From contig CAVWYY010000004.1 of the NCBI GenBank assembly GCA_963759375.1, positions 124,001 through 188,000 of the forward strand: a stretch of 64,000 nt of DNA, written 5' to 3'. Shown here piece after piece: positions 18,826 through 26,779 of the stretch. The notes under the pieces were generated by a model. The model saw nothing but the letters and a program-made list of their open reading frames with translations. It ran no database searches and had not been told where the DNA came from. The DNA comes from DASSUW01 sp963759375. GTDB taxonomy: Bacteria; Actinomycetota; Thermoleophilia; Solirubrobacterales; Solirubrobacteraceae. The translations under genes and the position numbers were made by a program. How positions within the stretch are numbered: position 1 is the stretch's first letter; every line of letters begins with the position of its first letter.

Positions 18826-19155
18826 CTAGTGGATCCGCGAGCCGAGCGGCACGTCGCTGCGGGGCTCGAGCAGGATGACGTTGCCGTCGGTGTCCGACGC
18901 GCCGACTGTCAGCACCTCGGACATGAACGGGCCGATCTGGCGCGGCGGGAAGTTCACGACCGCGACGACGAGCCGGCCCTCCAGCTCCTCGCGTGAGTAG
19001 TTCGTGATCTGGGCCGACGACCGCTTGGTCCCCACCTCGGGCCCGAAGTCGATCGTGAGCTTGTAGGCGGGCTTGCGCGCCTCGGGGAACTCGTCCACCG
19101 CGGTCACGCGGCCGACGCGCATGTCGACCTTCAGGAAGTCGTCGAACTCGATCAT
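18826..19155 (-). CDS. csaA: CsaA-like tRNA-binding-domain protein (secretion chaperone)
   Basis: 109 residues, the standard size of CsaA. This OB-fold dimer is related to the MetRS C-terminal domain and has export chaperone activity in Bacillus. DFLKVDMRVGRVTAVDEFPEA is the strand 1-2 signature. LTIDFGPEVGTKRSSAQI and VVAVVNFPPRQIGPFMSEVL are typical of the family. ATG 19155 (MIEFDDFLKVD) is preferred to the longer frame by six codons. The region upstream to 19271 holds two palindromes and no gene. Confidence 0.9.
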   Translation of the reverse strand: MIEFDDFLKVDMRVGRVTAVDEFPEARKPAYKLTIDFGPEVGTKRSSAQITNYSREELEGRLVVAVVNFPPRQIGPFMSEVLTVGASDTDGNVILLEPRSDVPLGSRIH

Positions 19156-19174
19156 CGCCGCCACCCTACGCAAC

Positions 19175-19195
19175 TAAGGGGGTCTGACCCCCTTA
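19175..19195. repeat. REP-like palindrome, copy 1
   Basis: 21-bp perfect palindrome around GGGGGTCTGACCCCC with TAA/TTA ends. An identical copy follows at 19210-19230. The short core GGGTC-T/A-GACCC recurs at 35751-35763 and 35791-35801. It lies in the gap between csaA and the sigma factor gene. Confidence 0.7.
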
Positions 19196-19209
19196 CGCGC
19201 CGCGACAGG

Positions 19210-19230
19210 TAAGGGGGTCTGACCCCCTTA
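19210..19230. repeat. REP-like palindrome, copy 2
   Basis: Identical to 19175-19195, with centres 35 bp apart. Paired short palindromes in intergenic DNA are typical of REP/BIME elements spread by RAYT transposases; no such transposase is in the window. Confidence 0.7.
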
Positions 19231-19271
19231 GGGAGTTTGTGCTGCATGTTGGGGAGGAGTCGCCGTTCCGG

Positions 19272-20760
19272 TTACGGCGTGACCGGCGGCGGCGTCGGGC
19301 TCGGCGACGGTGCCGGCGTGGGGGACGGTGCCGGCGTGGGGGACGGCGACGGCGAGGGGGTCGGCGTCGGCGTCGGGGACGGCGAGGGCGTCGGGGTCGG
19401 CGTCGGCGCCGGCTGCGGCGAGGTGGCCGGCGGCGGGGTCGTCTGCGCCGGGGTGGTCGGGACCGGGGTGGGGAGCGGGGCCGGGGTGTCGGTCGGCGGC
19501 GCGGCGATCGTGCCGTCGCCCTCCTGGGTGGAGCCGGTCGTCTCGGTCGGCAGCTCGGTGGTCGAGCTGTCGTGCTGCTCGGTGTTGGCGGCGCCCGGCT
19601 TGGCGGCGTCGTCGGCGGCCTTGACCTTGGCCGGCTCCTTCTTGGCGGCGGCGTCGGCCTGCTTCTTCTTGTCGTCGGCGCGGCGCTTGGGCTCGTACTC
19701 GTCGCCGGTCGAGCGCGGCTGCGCGGGCGCCGGAGCCGGAGCGGCCACGGCGGGGGCGGCCGGCGGCAGCGCGGCGGCGGCCATGACGGCGCCGGGCTTC
19801 TCGCGCGGCTGGCGGGTGACGTGCTTGACCTCGACGGCGCCGGCCGTGACGATCGCCGCGGCGGCGAGGCCGGCGACGGTCTTGCTGGCGAAGGCGCTGA
19901 TGCCGGCCTGCATCGCGGCGCCGCCGGCGGCGGCACCCGCGGCGCCCGCCGCGCCGCCCGCGGCGGCCGTGCCGCGAGCTCGCGGCCGCGCTCGTGCCCA
20001 GGTGGGCGAGCAGCGACTTCTTGAGGATCAGCAGCGGGGCGACCGGGAAGATCGCGGCCAGCGCCTTGTTGGTCTGGCGCAGCTGCTTGCGGAACGTCGC
20101 GCAGCGCTCGCACGTGCGCAGGTGGCGGCGCACCGGCGCGGTCGTGCGCGCGATGCCCTCGGCCACCTCGCCGAGCTCGTTGCGGACCTCCTCGCAGGAG
20201 AGCAGCCGGGCCTCGGCCGCCTCGGCGAGCGACACGCGGGCGCGCACGAGCAGCGACTTCACGGACGGCACCGTGGTCTCCATCGCCTCGGCGATCTGCT
20301 CGTAGCTCAGCGCGTCGATCTCGCGGAGCAGCAGCGCGGTGCGCTGCGTCTCCGGCAGCTCCTGCACGTCGGCGATCAGGAGGCGGAACTCCTCGCGCCG
20401 GTGGACCTTGTCGGCGGTCGTCTGCCCGTGCTCGGACAGGTGCACGTCCATCGAGTCCACGCCCATCGCCTGCGTGCGGCGCAGGTGGTTGAGCGACCGG
20501 TTCCGGGCGATCCGGTACAGCCACGGCCGCACGTTGATCGCCCGGTCGTCGGCGAGGATCGCGTTGAACGCAGCGGCGAAGACCTCCTGCAGCACGTCCT
20601 CGGCGTCCTCCTTCGAGGACAGCATGTGCCGGCAGAACGCGAGCAGCCGCGCCTGGTACCGCGCGACCAGCGCCTCGAACGCATGGTGGTTGCCCCGGCG
20701 GACGAGCGTGATCAGGCGCTCGTCCGACTGGAGCCGCAGCAGCGGCGACCGGCCATGCAT
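19272..20760 (-). CDS. ECF-type sigma factor fused to zinc finger, membrane helix and Thr/Pro tail (frameshifted)
   Basis: The N-terminus is a sigma-70 protein: region 2 (RGNHHAFEALVARYQARLLAF, SKEDAEDVLQEVF, VRPWLYRIARNRSLNHLR) and region 4 (LPETQRTALLLREIDALSYE, TTVPSVKSLLVRARVSL). A zf-HC2-like anti-sigma module follows (VRRHLRTCERCATFRKQL). Near 19980 the frame changes by +1. The new frame gives an Ala/Gly-rich likely membrane helix (AGLAAAAIVTAGAVEV), a Lys/Asp-rich linker and a long Thr/Pro/Ser tail ending at 19272. ATG 20760 is chosen because homology begins there. An extra base or a true frameshift explains the break. A membrane-tethered, self-inhibited sigma factor is inferred. Confidence 0.72.
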
Positions 20761-20956
20761 GCCGGACACGCCGGCTGGGTGATGTAGTGCGGAAGCTTCC
20801 AAGGCGCAGGTATAGGTCCCCGTCGGCGGCACAAACTCACGCGCGACGGGAAAGTTGCGTCAAACGAGGGTAGCGAGTCGGTCCTCACCCGGATCGGGCG
20901 ATGTGCCCGCGGCAGGGCGCGCATACGTTCGGCCTCCGACGATGACAAGGAGCCCG
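20761..20956. other. Divergent intergenic region, sigma factor / arylsulfatase
   Basis: 196 bp between two divergent start codons. A TATACC (-10-like, minus strand 20814-20809) could serve the sigma factor gene. AAGGAG at 20947-20952 is the ribosome-binding site of the sulfatase. No longer repeat or RNA gene is seen. Confidence 0.35.
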
Positions 20957-23333
20957 ATGCCCTCCGGAGAGCGAGCGTTCGATCCAGCGCGAGGTCCTGC
21001 CGATACCCGATGTCCCGCGACCCGGGCTCACGACCTATGACGCCAAGGACCCGGACACGTCGTTCGCGCCGATCGAGGAAGTGCGGCCGCCGGCCGGGGC
21101 GCCGAACGTTCTGGTCGTCCTGATCGATGACGTGGGCTTCGGTGCATCGAGCGCGTTCGGCGGGCCGTGCGCGACGCCGAACGCGGAGCGGCTCGCCGCC
21201 GGTGGTCTGAAGCTCAACCGCTTCCACACGACGGCGCTCTGCTCGCCGACGCGGGCGGCGCTGCTCAGCGGCCGCAACCATCACACGGTGGGGATGGGCG
21301 GCATCACGGAGATCGCCACGTCGGCGCCGGGGTACAGCTCGATGCGCCCGAACACGTGCGCGCCGCTGGCGGAGATCCTCAAGCTCAACGGCTACTCCAC
21401 CGCTCAGCTCGGCAAGTGCCACGAGGTGCCGGTGTGGCAGACGAGCCCCCTCGGCCCGTTCGAGAACTGGCCGACCGGCAGCGGTTTCGAGTACTTCTAC
21501 GGCTTCATCGGCGGTGAGGCGCACCAGTACTACCCGGCGCTGTACGAGGGAACGGTCCCGGTCGAGCCATGGGGGACGCCCGAGGAGGGCTACCACCTGA
21601 TGGGCGACATGACCGACAAGGCGATCAAGTGGATCCGCTCGCAGAAGTCGCTCATGGCCGACAAGCCGTTCTTCATGTACTTCGCGCCCGGCGCGACCCA
21701 CGCGCCGCACCACGTGCCCAAGGAGTGGGCGGACAAGTACGCCGGCCAGTTCGACGACGGCTGGGACGCCCAGCGCGAGCGGATCTTCGCGCGCCAGAAG
21801 GAGCTCGGCGTTATCCCCGCCGACGCGGAGCTGACCCCGCGGCACGACGAGATCCCGGCCTGGGACGACATGCCCGACGAGCTCAAGCCGGTGTTGCGCC
21901 GGCAGATGGAGCTCTATGCCGGGTTCATGGAGTTCACCGACCACCACGTCGGGCGTCTGTTCGACGCGCTCGAGGACCTCGAGGCGCTCGAGAACACGCT
22001 CGTCTTCTACATCATCGGTGACAACGGGGCGTCTGCCGAGGGCACGCTGAACGGCACGTTCAACGAGATGATCAACTTCAACGGCGCGGCCGAGTTGGAA
22101 ACGCCGGAGTTCCTGATCGAACGCCTCGACGACTTCGGCGGGCCGGACTCCTACAACCACTACGCGGTCGGCTGGGCGCACGCGATGGACACGCCGTACC
22201 AGTGGACGAAGCAGGTCGCCTCGCACTTCGGCGGCACGCGCAACGGCACGATCGTGCACTGGCCGGCGGGCTTCGAGGCCACGGGCGAGGTCCGCACCCA
22301 GTTCGCGCACGTGATCGACGTCGCGCCGACCGTGCTCGACGCCGCCGGGCTGGTCGAGCCGACTTTCGTTCACGGCGTCCAGCAGACGCCGATGCAGGGC
22401 GTGAGCATGCGCTACGCGTTCGATGACGCCCAGGCCCCGGAGCGGCACGAGACGCAGTACTTCGAGATGTTCGGCAACCGCGGCATCTACCACAAGGGCT
22501 GGACCGCCGTCACCCGGCACAAGACGCCCTGGCTGCTCGTGGGCGAGCAGGTGCCCGCGTTCGACGACGACGTCTGGGAGCTCTACGACACCAACGTGGA
22601 CTGGACGCAGTTCGAGGACGTCTCCGCGCAGCATCCCGACCGGCTCCACGAGCTCCAGCGGCTGTTCCTGATCGAGGCGACCAAGAACAACGTGCTCCCG
22701 CTCGACGACCGCGTCGGTGAGCGGATCAACCCCGACCTCGCCGGCCGGCCGAACCTCATCAAGGGCAACCGGCAGCGGCTGTTCGGCGGGATGGGCCGCC
22801 TGACCGAGAGCTCGGTCGTGAACATCAAGAACAAGTCGCACGCGGTGACGGCCGAGATCGTCGTGCCGGAGGACGGCGCCCAGGGCGTGATCATCGCCCA
22901 GGGCGGCAGCATCGGCGGCTGGAGCCTGTACGCCGTCGACGGCAGGCTGCGGTATTGCTACAACCTGCTCGGCGTCCAGCGCTTCTACGTCGACACCGGG
23001 CGGGAGATCCCGGCGGGCACGCACCAGGCGCGGATGGAGTTCGACTACGACGGTCCGGGTCTCGGCAAGGGCGGCACCGTGCGTCTCTTCCTGGACGGCG
23101 ACCACGTCGGAGAGGGCACGGTCGCCGCGACGGCGGCGATGATCTTCTCGGCCGACGACACCTGCGACGTCGGCAAGGAGGACGGCGCTCTCGTGGCCGA
23201 GGACTACCCCGTCCCGAACGCGTTCAGCGGTCAGGTGAACTGGGTCGAGATCGACATCGGCGACGCCGCCGCAGACGCCGACCACCGGCTCGATCCCGAC
23301 GAGCTGCTCCGCGTCGCGATGGCGCGGCAGTAG
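20957..23333 (+). CDS. Arylsulfatase (type I, formylglycine-dependent), frameshift next to the start
   Basis: About 790 residues. IDDVGFGASSAFGG supplies the metal Asp pair. The formylglycine motif is CSPTRAALLSGR. IGDNGASAEGTLNG completes the Ca site. The C-terminal half (about residue 560 on) is the usual beta-rich arylsulfatase extension. The first GTG in this frame (21081) would remove conserved residues (VLPIPDVPRPGLTTYDAKDP), which are in frame back to 20943. ATG 20957 with AAGGAG is in the neighbouring frame. Deleting one C from the CCC at 20960-20962 joins them perfectly, so one extra base is inferred. Formylglycine needs an FGE or anSME, not seen here. No signal peptide is obvious. 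Confidence 0.88.
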
Positions 23334-23342
23334 CAGCCAGTC

Positions 23343-23370
23343 TCGACACGGCGCGCGCCGTCCGTACGAT
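23343..23370 (+). promoter_or_regulatory. Putative promoter of tRNA-Leu/rpiA
   Basis: TCGACA (23343-23348), 16 bp, TACGAT (23365-23370), eight bases before the first base of the mature tRNA. It is a good -35 and moderate -10 at the right distance for a stable-RNA promoter. Confidence 0.45.
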
Positions 23371-23378
23371 GTGCGCGC

Positions 23379-23463
23379 GCCCGGGTAGGCGAACTGGCAC
23401 AGCCGGCGCTCTTAAAAAGCGCTGCTCGCATGAGCATTGTGGGTTCGAGTCCCACCCCGGGCA
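23379..23463 (+). tRNA. tRNA-Leu(TAA)
   Basis: An 85-nt class II tRNA. The acceptor is GCCCGGG/CCCGGGC with discriminator A (23463). The D-stem is GGC/GCC. The anticodon stem GCGCU/AGCGC encloses the loop CTTAAAA with anticodon TAA at 23413-23415. The long variable arm is TGCTC-GCAT-GAGCA and the T-arm is GTGGG-TTCGAGT-CCCAC. CCA is not encoded. The rpiA start codon begins three bases after the tRNA. Confidence 0.95.
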
Positions 23464-23466
23464 CTG

Positions 23467-24138
23467 ATGACGTACGAGCTACCCGTAGCGGAGCGCAAGC
23501 GGATCGCGGCCGAGGCGGCGGCCGAGCTCGTCGAGGACGGGATGCGGGTCGGGCTCGGCACCGGGTCGACGGTGGCGCCGCTGCTGCCCGCGCTCGCGCG
23601 CCGTGACGACCTGAAGGGCGTGCGGTACGTCGCGACGTCGGTGGCGACGGCGCAGAACGCCCGGGCGCTCGGACTGGCCGTGGAGGAGTTCGACGCGGTC
23701 GACGCGCTGGACAGCCTCGACCTGGCGATCGACGGCGCCGATCAGATCGACCCCGGCTGGTGGGTGATCAAGGGCGGCGGGGGCGCGCACACGCGCGAGA
23801 AGGTGGTGGCCGGGGCCGCCGCGCGGTTCGTGGTCATCGGGACCGAGGAGAAGCTGGTTCCCGCGCTGACCCCGCCGGTGCCGCTGGAGCTGCTGCGGTT
23901 CGGCCTGGCCGCGACGCTGCGCCGGCTCGACGTGGCGGAGATCCGCCCGGACACCCCGCTGAGCCCCGACAGCGGCGTCATCGCCGACTACCGCGGCCCG
24001 TTCGAGGACCCGGCGGCGTTGAGCGATCTGCTGGGCGCGACGCCCGGCGTCGTGGACCACGGGCTGTTCCCGCCGTCGATGGTGCACGGCGTGATCATCG
24101 GGACCGACGGCGGCCCCGAGTCGCCGGCCCGCGCCTGA
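23467..24138 (+). CDS. rpiA: Ribose-5-phosphate isomerase A
   Basis: 223 residues. It interconverts ribose-5-phosphate and ribulose-5-phosphate in the pentose phosphate pathway. Motifs are VGLGTGSTVAPLL (phosphate loop), LDLAIDGADQIDPGWWVIKGGGGAHTREKVVA (catalytic Asp/Lys/Glu region) and a C-terminus ending GLFPPSMVHGVIIGTDGG. ATG 23467 gives the conserved N-terminus. It is only three bases past the tRNA-Leu 3' end, so no Shine-Dalgarno exists except tRNA sequence, and tRNA processing would leave an almost leaderless mRNA. Its stop codon overlaps the first base of the left 30-bp repeat. Confidence 0.95.
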   Translation: MTYELPVAERKRIAAEAAAELVEDGMRVGLGTGSTVAPLLPALARRDDLKGVRYVATSVATAQNARALGLAVEEFDAVDALDSLDLAIDGADQIDPGWWVIKGGGGAHTREKVVAGAAARFVVIGTEEKLVPALTPPVPLELLRFGLAATLRRLDVAEIRPDTPLSPDSGVIADYRGPFEDPAALSDLLGATPGVVDHGLFPPSMVHGVIIGTDGGPESPARA

Positions 24139-24167
24139 CGCAGCGATGCGTTACGCAAGTCTGCGTA
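24138..24167. repeat. 30-bp direct repeat, left copy
   Basis: Matches 25279-25308 at 27 of 30 positions; the only difference is one triplet (CGA here, ATC there). It contains a perfect 8-bp inverted repeat, GTTACGCA - AGTC - TGCGTAAC, running to 24169. It covers the last base of the rpiA stop and the stop codon of the ATPase gene. Confidence 0.75.
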
Positions 24168-25299
24168 ACCAGGCGGCGAGAAACGGCTCGGCGATCCACG
24201 CCTCGCCGCCCTTGCGCGCGACCAGCTCGCCGCGCTCGAGGTACTCCAGCGCGCGCTGGGTGGCGGACGGCCCGGGAAGCCCGTGGCGCCGCCGGTAGTC
24301 GGTGGTCAGCGGCCGGCCGGGTTGCCGCGAGAGCGCCTGCAGCAGCAGGCGCTGCGCCCGCGCGGACTCCTCCCAGATCCGGCTGAAGTGCGCGTGCTCG
24401 GACCGCAGGACGCGCTCGAGGCCGCGCGCGACGGCGTCCTCGTCCGCCTCGGCGCCCGCCGCCGTCTCGTTCCAGACGAAGTAGCAGAGCTCCTGCGTCG
24501 CATACGGATGCCCGCCGGTCTCGTGGAGCACGGCGGCCAGGCCCTCGGTCGTGATCGTCCTCCGGGTGGCCGCGAAGCGCTCGGCGATGAACGGCCCGAA
24601 CGCCGCCGGCTCGATGATCCCGAGCTCCATCGGCTTGGCCGAGCGCCAGAACGGCTCGTTCTCGTCATTGAAGATCCGTTCCATCGTGTGCCGCTTGGAG
24701 CCGAGGTACACGTGCGCGACCTCCGGCTGCGCCTGGAACACCGCGCGCATCAGCCGCGGCAGCGCCGGGTCGATGGTCACGACCTCCTGGAACTCGTCGA
24801 ACACGAGCGCCACGGGGCGACGGCGCTCGGCGGCGATCTCGGCCGGCAGCTCGAGCAGCCGCTCGATCGTCGCGTGCACGTCCTCGGGCGCGGCCGACGC
24901 GTCGAACGTGAAGCCGACCGAGCCGTCGTCCGGGTCGAGCGTCACGACCGGCCGCAGCCGCAGCCGCTGGAACGGGCGCAGGCGCTCGCGCGCGCGGAAC
25001 AGCGCCGACGCGATGTCGTCGTGGATCGCCTTGGCGAGCTTGGCGGCGAGCTGCGCCGGGGTGGTGACCGTCATCAGGTCGAGCTGCGCGATCAGCACGT
25101 CCTCGGCCACCAGCTCCTGCGCGGCCCGCCAGATCAGCGACGTCTTGCCGTAGCGTCGCGGTGCGAACACGACGACGTCCTGGCCGTTGAGGACGTCGGT
25201 CTTGAGCTCGGCGAGCTCGGCCTCGCGGTCGGTGAACGCGTCGTCGAGCGCCAGCGCGCCGTAGCGGAACGGATTCGTACGCAGATCTGCGTTACGCAA
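24151..25299 (-). CDS. AAA ATPase (archaeal-type ATP-binding, PF01637-like) bounded by direct repeats
   Basis: About 382 residues. Conserved opening TNPFRYGALALDDAFTDRE, Walker A APRRYGKTSLI (about residue 40), Walker B PVALVFDEFQE, sensor-like AHVYLGSKRHTMERIF. The C-terminal winged-helix part contains ALSRQPGRPLTTDYRRRHGL and LEYLERGELVARKGGEAWIAEPFLAAWLR. Such STAND/AAA-like ATPases occur as scattered, often mobile, genes; their function is usually unknown. The start is uncertain: TTG 25299 is the nearest usable codon, inside the right repeat. The stop TAA is inside the left repeat. The gene is oriented against rpiA and divergent from the mce operon. Confidence 0.8.
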   Translation of the reverse strand: MRNADLRTNPFRYGALALDDAFTDREAELAELKTDVLNGQDVVVFAPRRYGKTSLIWRAAQELVAEDVLIAQLDLMTVTTPAQLAAKLAKAIHDDIASALFRARERLRPFQRLRLRPVVTLDPDDGSVGFTFDASAAPEDVHATIERLLELPAEIAAERRRPVALVFDEFQEVVTIDPALPRLMRAVFQAQPEVAHVYLGSKRHTMERIFNDENEPFWRSAKPMELGIIEPAAFGPFIAERFAATRRTITTEGLAAVLHETGGHPYATQELCYFVWNETAAGAEADEDAVARGLERVLRSEHAHFSRIWEESARAQRLLLQALSRQPGRPLTTDYRRRHGLPGPSATQRALEYLERGELVARKGGEAWIAEPFLAAWLRRLA

Positions 25300-25308
25300 G
25301 TCTGCGTA
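25279..25308. repeat. 30-bp direct repeat, right copy
   Basis: Near-identical to 24138-24167. It begins with the perfect palindrome ACGCAGATCTGCGT (25279-25292), followed by TTACGCAAGTCTGCGTA. It overlaps the probable start codon of the ATPase gene (minus strand) and lies 87 bp from the first mce start. Confidence 0.75.
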
Positions 25309-25395
25309 GACTAGCAGGCGACGCCCGACGTGGCGGCTCACCGCAAGTTTTCGTGAACGCCTCCGTTCGTGGTCCCGGGAAGGGAGCACGAGAAC

Positions 25396-26778
25396 TTGCG
25401 AGGAACAGCTCCACTCGCGCGGGTCATCGCGCTCGCCGCCATCGCCGCCGCCGCGGCCTTCGCGGCGCTGGTCCTCCTGCGCGGAGGCGGCGACTACACG
25501 GTCAAGGCGCGCTTCGAGAACGCCTCGCAGATCGTCAAGGGCAACCTCGTGCAGGTCTCCGGGATGCCCGCCGGCAAGGTCAGCGACATCCACCTGACGC
25601 CGGACGGCCAGGCCGAGCTGACGCTGAGCATCGACTCGGACTACGCGCCGCTCCGGCGCGGCACGCTGGCCACCGTGCGGCAGGCGTCGCTGTCCGGCGT
25701 CGCCAACCGGTACATCGACCTGCGGCTGCCGGGCGCTCGCGCGGACGAGATCCCCGACGGCGGGGTGCTCGACCAGGAGGCCACGACCACCGCGGTCGAC
25801 CTCGACGAGATCTTCAACACGCTCGACCCGAAGACCCGGCACGACCTCCAGCAGGTCATCAAGGGCTCGGCCAACCAGCACCGCGGCAAGGGCGAGGCGA
25901 TGAACGCCGGCCTGCTCTACCTCAACCCGTCGCTGCAGGCATCCTCGCGGCTGTTCCGCGAGCTGAACTCGGACTCGAAGCTGCTCGAGCGCTTCGTCGT
26001 CTCCTCGTCGCAGCTCGTGACCGACCTCGCCGACCGCCGCGAGGACCTGGCCGGGCTCGTCGACCACCTGGCGACGACCACCAACGCGATCGGCTCCGAG
26101 CAGCAGGCGCTGGCCGACTCGGTCGAGCAGCTGCCGGGGTTCCTGCGCCGCGCCAACACCACGTTCCTCAACCTGCGCGCCACGCTCGACGACCTCGAGC
26201 CGCTGGTCGACGACTCCAAGCCGGTCGCCAAGAAGCTGCGCCCGTTCCTGGCCGAGCTGCGCCCGCTGGCGCAGGACGCGCGGCCCACGTTCGCGGACCT
26301 CAGCCGGTTGCTGCAGAAGCCCGGCAAGGGCAACGACCTCGTCGACCTCACGAATGCGCAGCTGCCGCTCCGCGACGTGTCGGTCCGCGACGTCAACGAG
26401 AACGGCAAGGACCGGAAGGGCGCGTTCCCGGCGTCGGCGAAGGCGCTCGAGGACGTCACCCCGCAGGTCGGCTACATCCGCCCGTACACGGTCGACCTGC
26501 TCGGCTGGTTCGACGACTTCAGCCACTCGGGCACGTACGACGCGCTCGGCGCGGCCTCGCGCGTGGGCATCCACGCGAGCGCGTTCTCGGTGCTCGACGG
26601 CCAGCTCACGCCGGTCCCGGCCGAGCTGCGCGACAAGGCCTTCCAGGCCGCCGCGTCGACCGACCAGCGCAACCGCTGCCCGGGCGGCGGCGACCACCGG
26701 TCGGCCGACGGCTCGCGGCCCTGGAAGCCGACGCCCGACTACAACTGCGATCCGACCCAGGTGCTGCCGGGGAAGTAG
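25396..26778 (+). CDS. Mce/MlaD-domain protein 1 of 6
   Basis: 460 residues from TTG 25396, chosen for the AAGGGAG box upstream and because it puts a short basic tail before the membrane anchor (IALAAIAAAAAFAALVLL). The MCE domain follows at about 35-115 (YTVKARFENASQIVKGNLVQVSGMPAGKVSDI; TLATVRQASLSGVANRYIDL). A long helical region (VDLDEIFNTLDPKTRHDLQQVI... LRPFLAELRPL) can form the lipid-conducting tunnel with the other Mce proteins. A Pro/Cys-containing C-terminus ends it. It is the first gene of six in tandem. Mce complexes import lipids or sterols with a YrbE permease and an Mkl ATPase, neither of which is in this window. Confidence 0.9.
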   Translation: MRGTAPLARVIALAAIAAAAAFAALVLLRGGGDYTVKARFENASQIVKGNLVQVSGMPAGKVSDIHLTPDGQAELTLSIDSDYAPLRRGTLATVRQASLSGVANRYIDLRLPGARADEIPDGGVLDQEATTTAVDLDEIFNTLDPKTRHDLQQVIKGSANQHRGKGEAMNAGLLYLNPSLQASSRLFRELNSDSKLLERFVVSSSQLVTDLADRREDLAGLVDHLATTTNAIGSEQQALADSVEQLPGFLRRANTTFLNLRATLDDLEPLVDDSKPVAKKLRPFLAELRPLAQDARPTFADLSRLLQKPGKGNDLVDLTNAQLPLRDVSVRDVNENGKDRKGAFPASAKALEDVTPQVGYIRPYTVDLLGWFDDFSHSGTYDALGAASRVGIHASAFSVLDGQLTPVPAELRDKAFQAAASTDQRNRCPGGGDHRSADGSRPWKPTPDYNCDPTQVLPGK

Positions 26779-26779
26779 C

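Noticed and set aside
19290..19440. Tandem repeat resembling a CRISPR or minisatellite
   Set aside because: It encodes the Thr/Pro/Ser tail of the sigma factor; unit length is short and variable and there are no spacers.
20712..23285. 857-residue open frame on the minus strand
   Set aside because: Shadow of the arylsulfatase; no motifs.
23379..23463. tRNA-Sec, because selD is in the window
   Set aside because: Anticodon is TAA and the structure has a normal leucine-type variable arm; it is tRNA-Leu.
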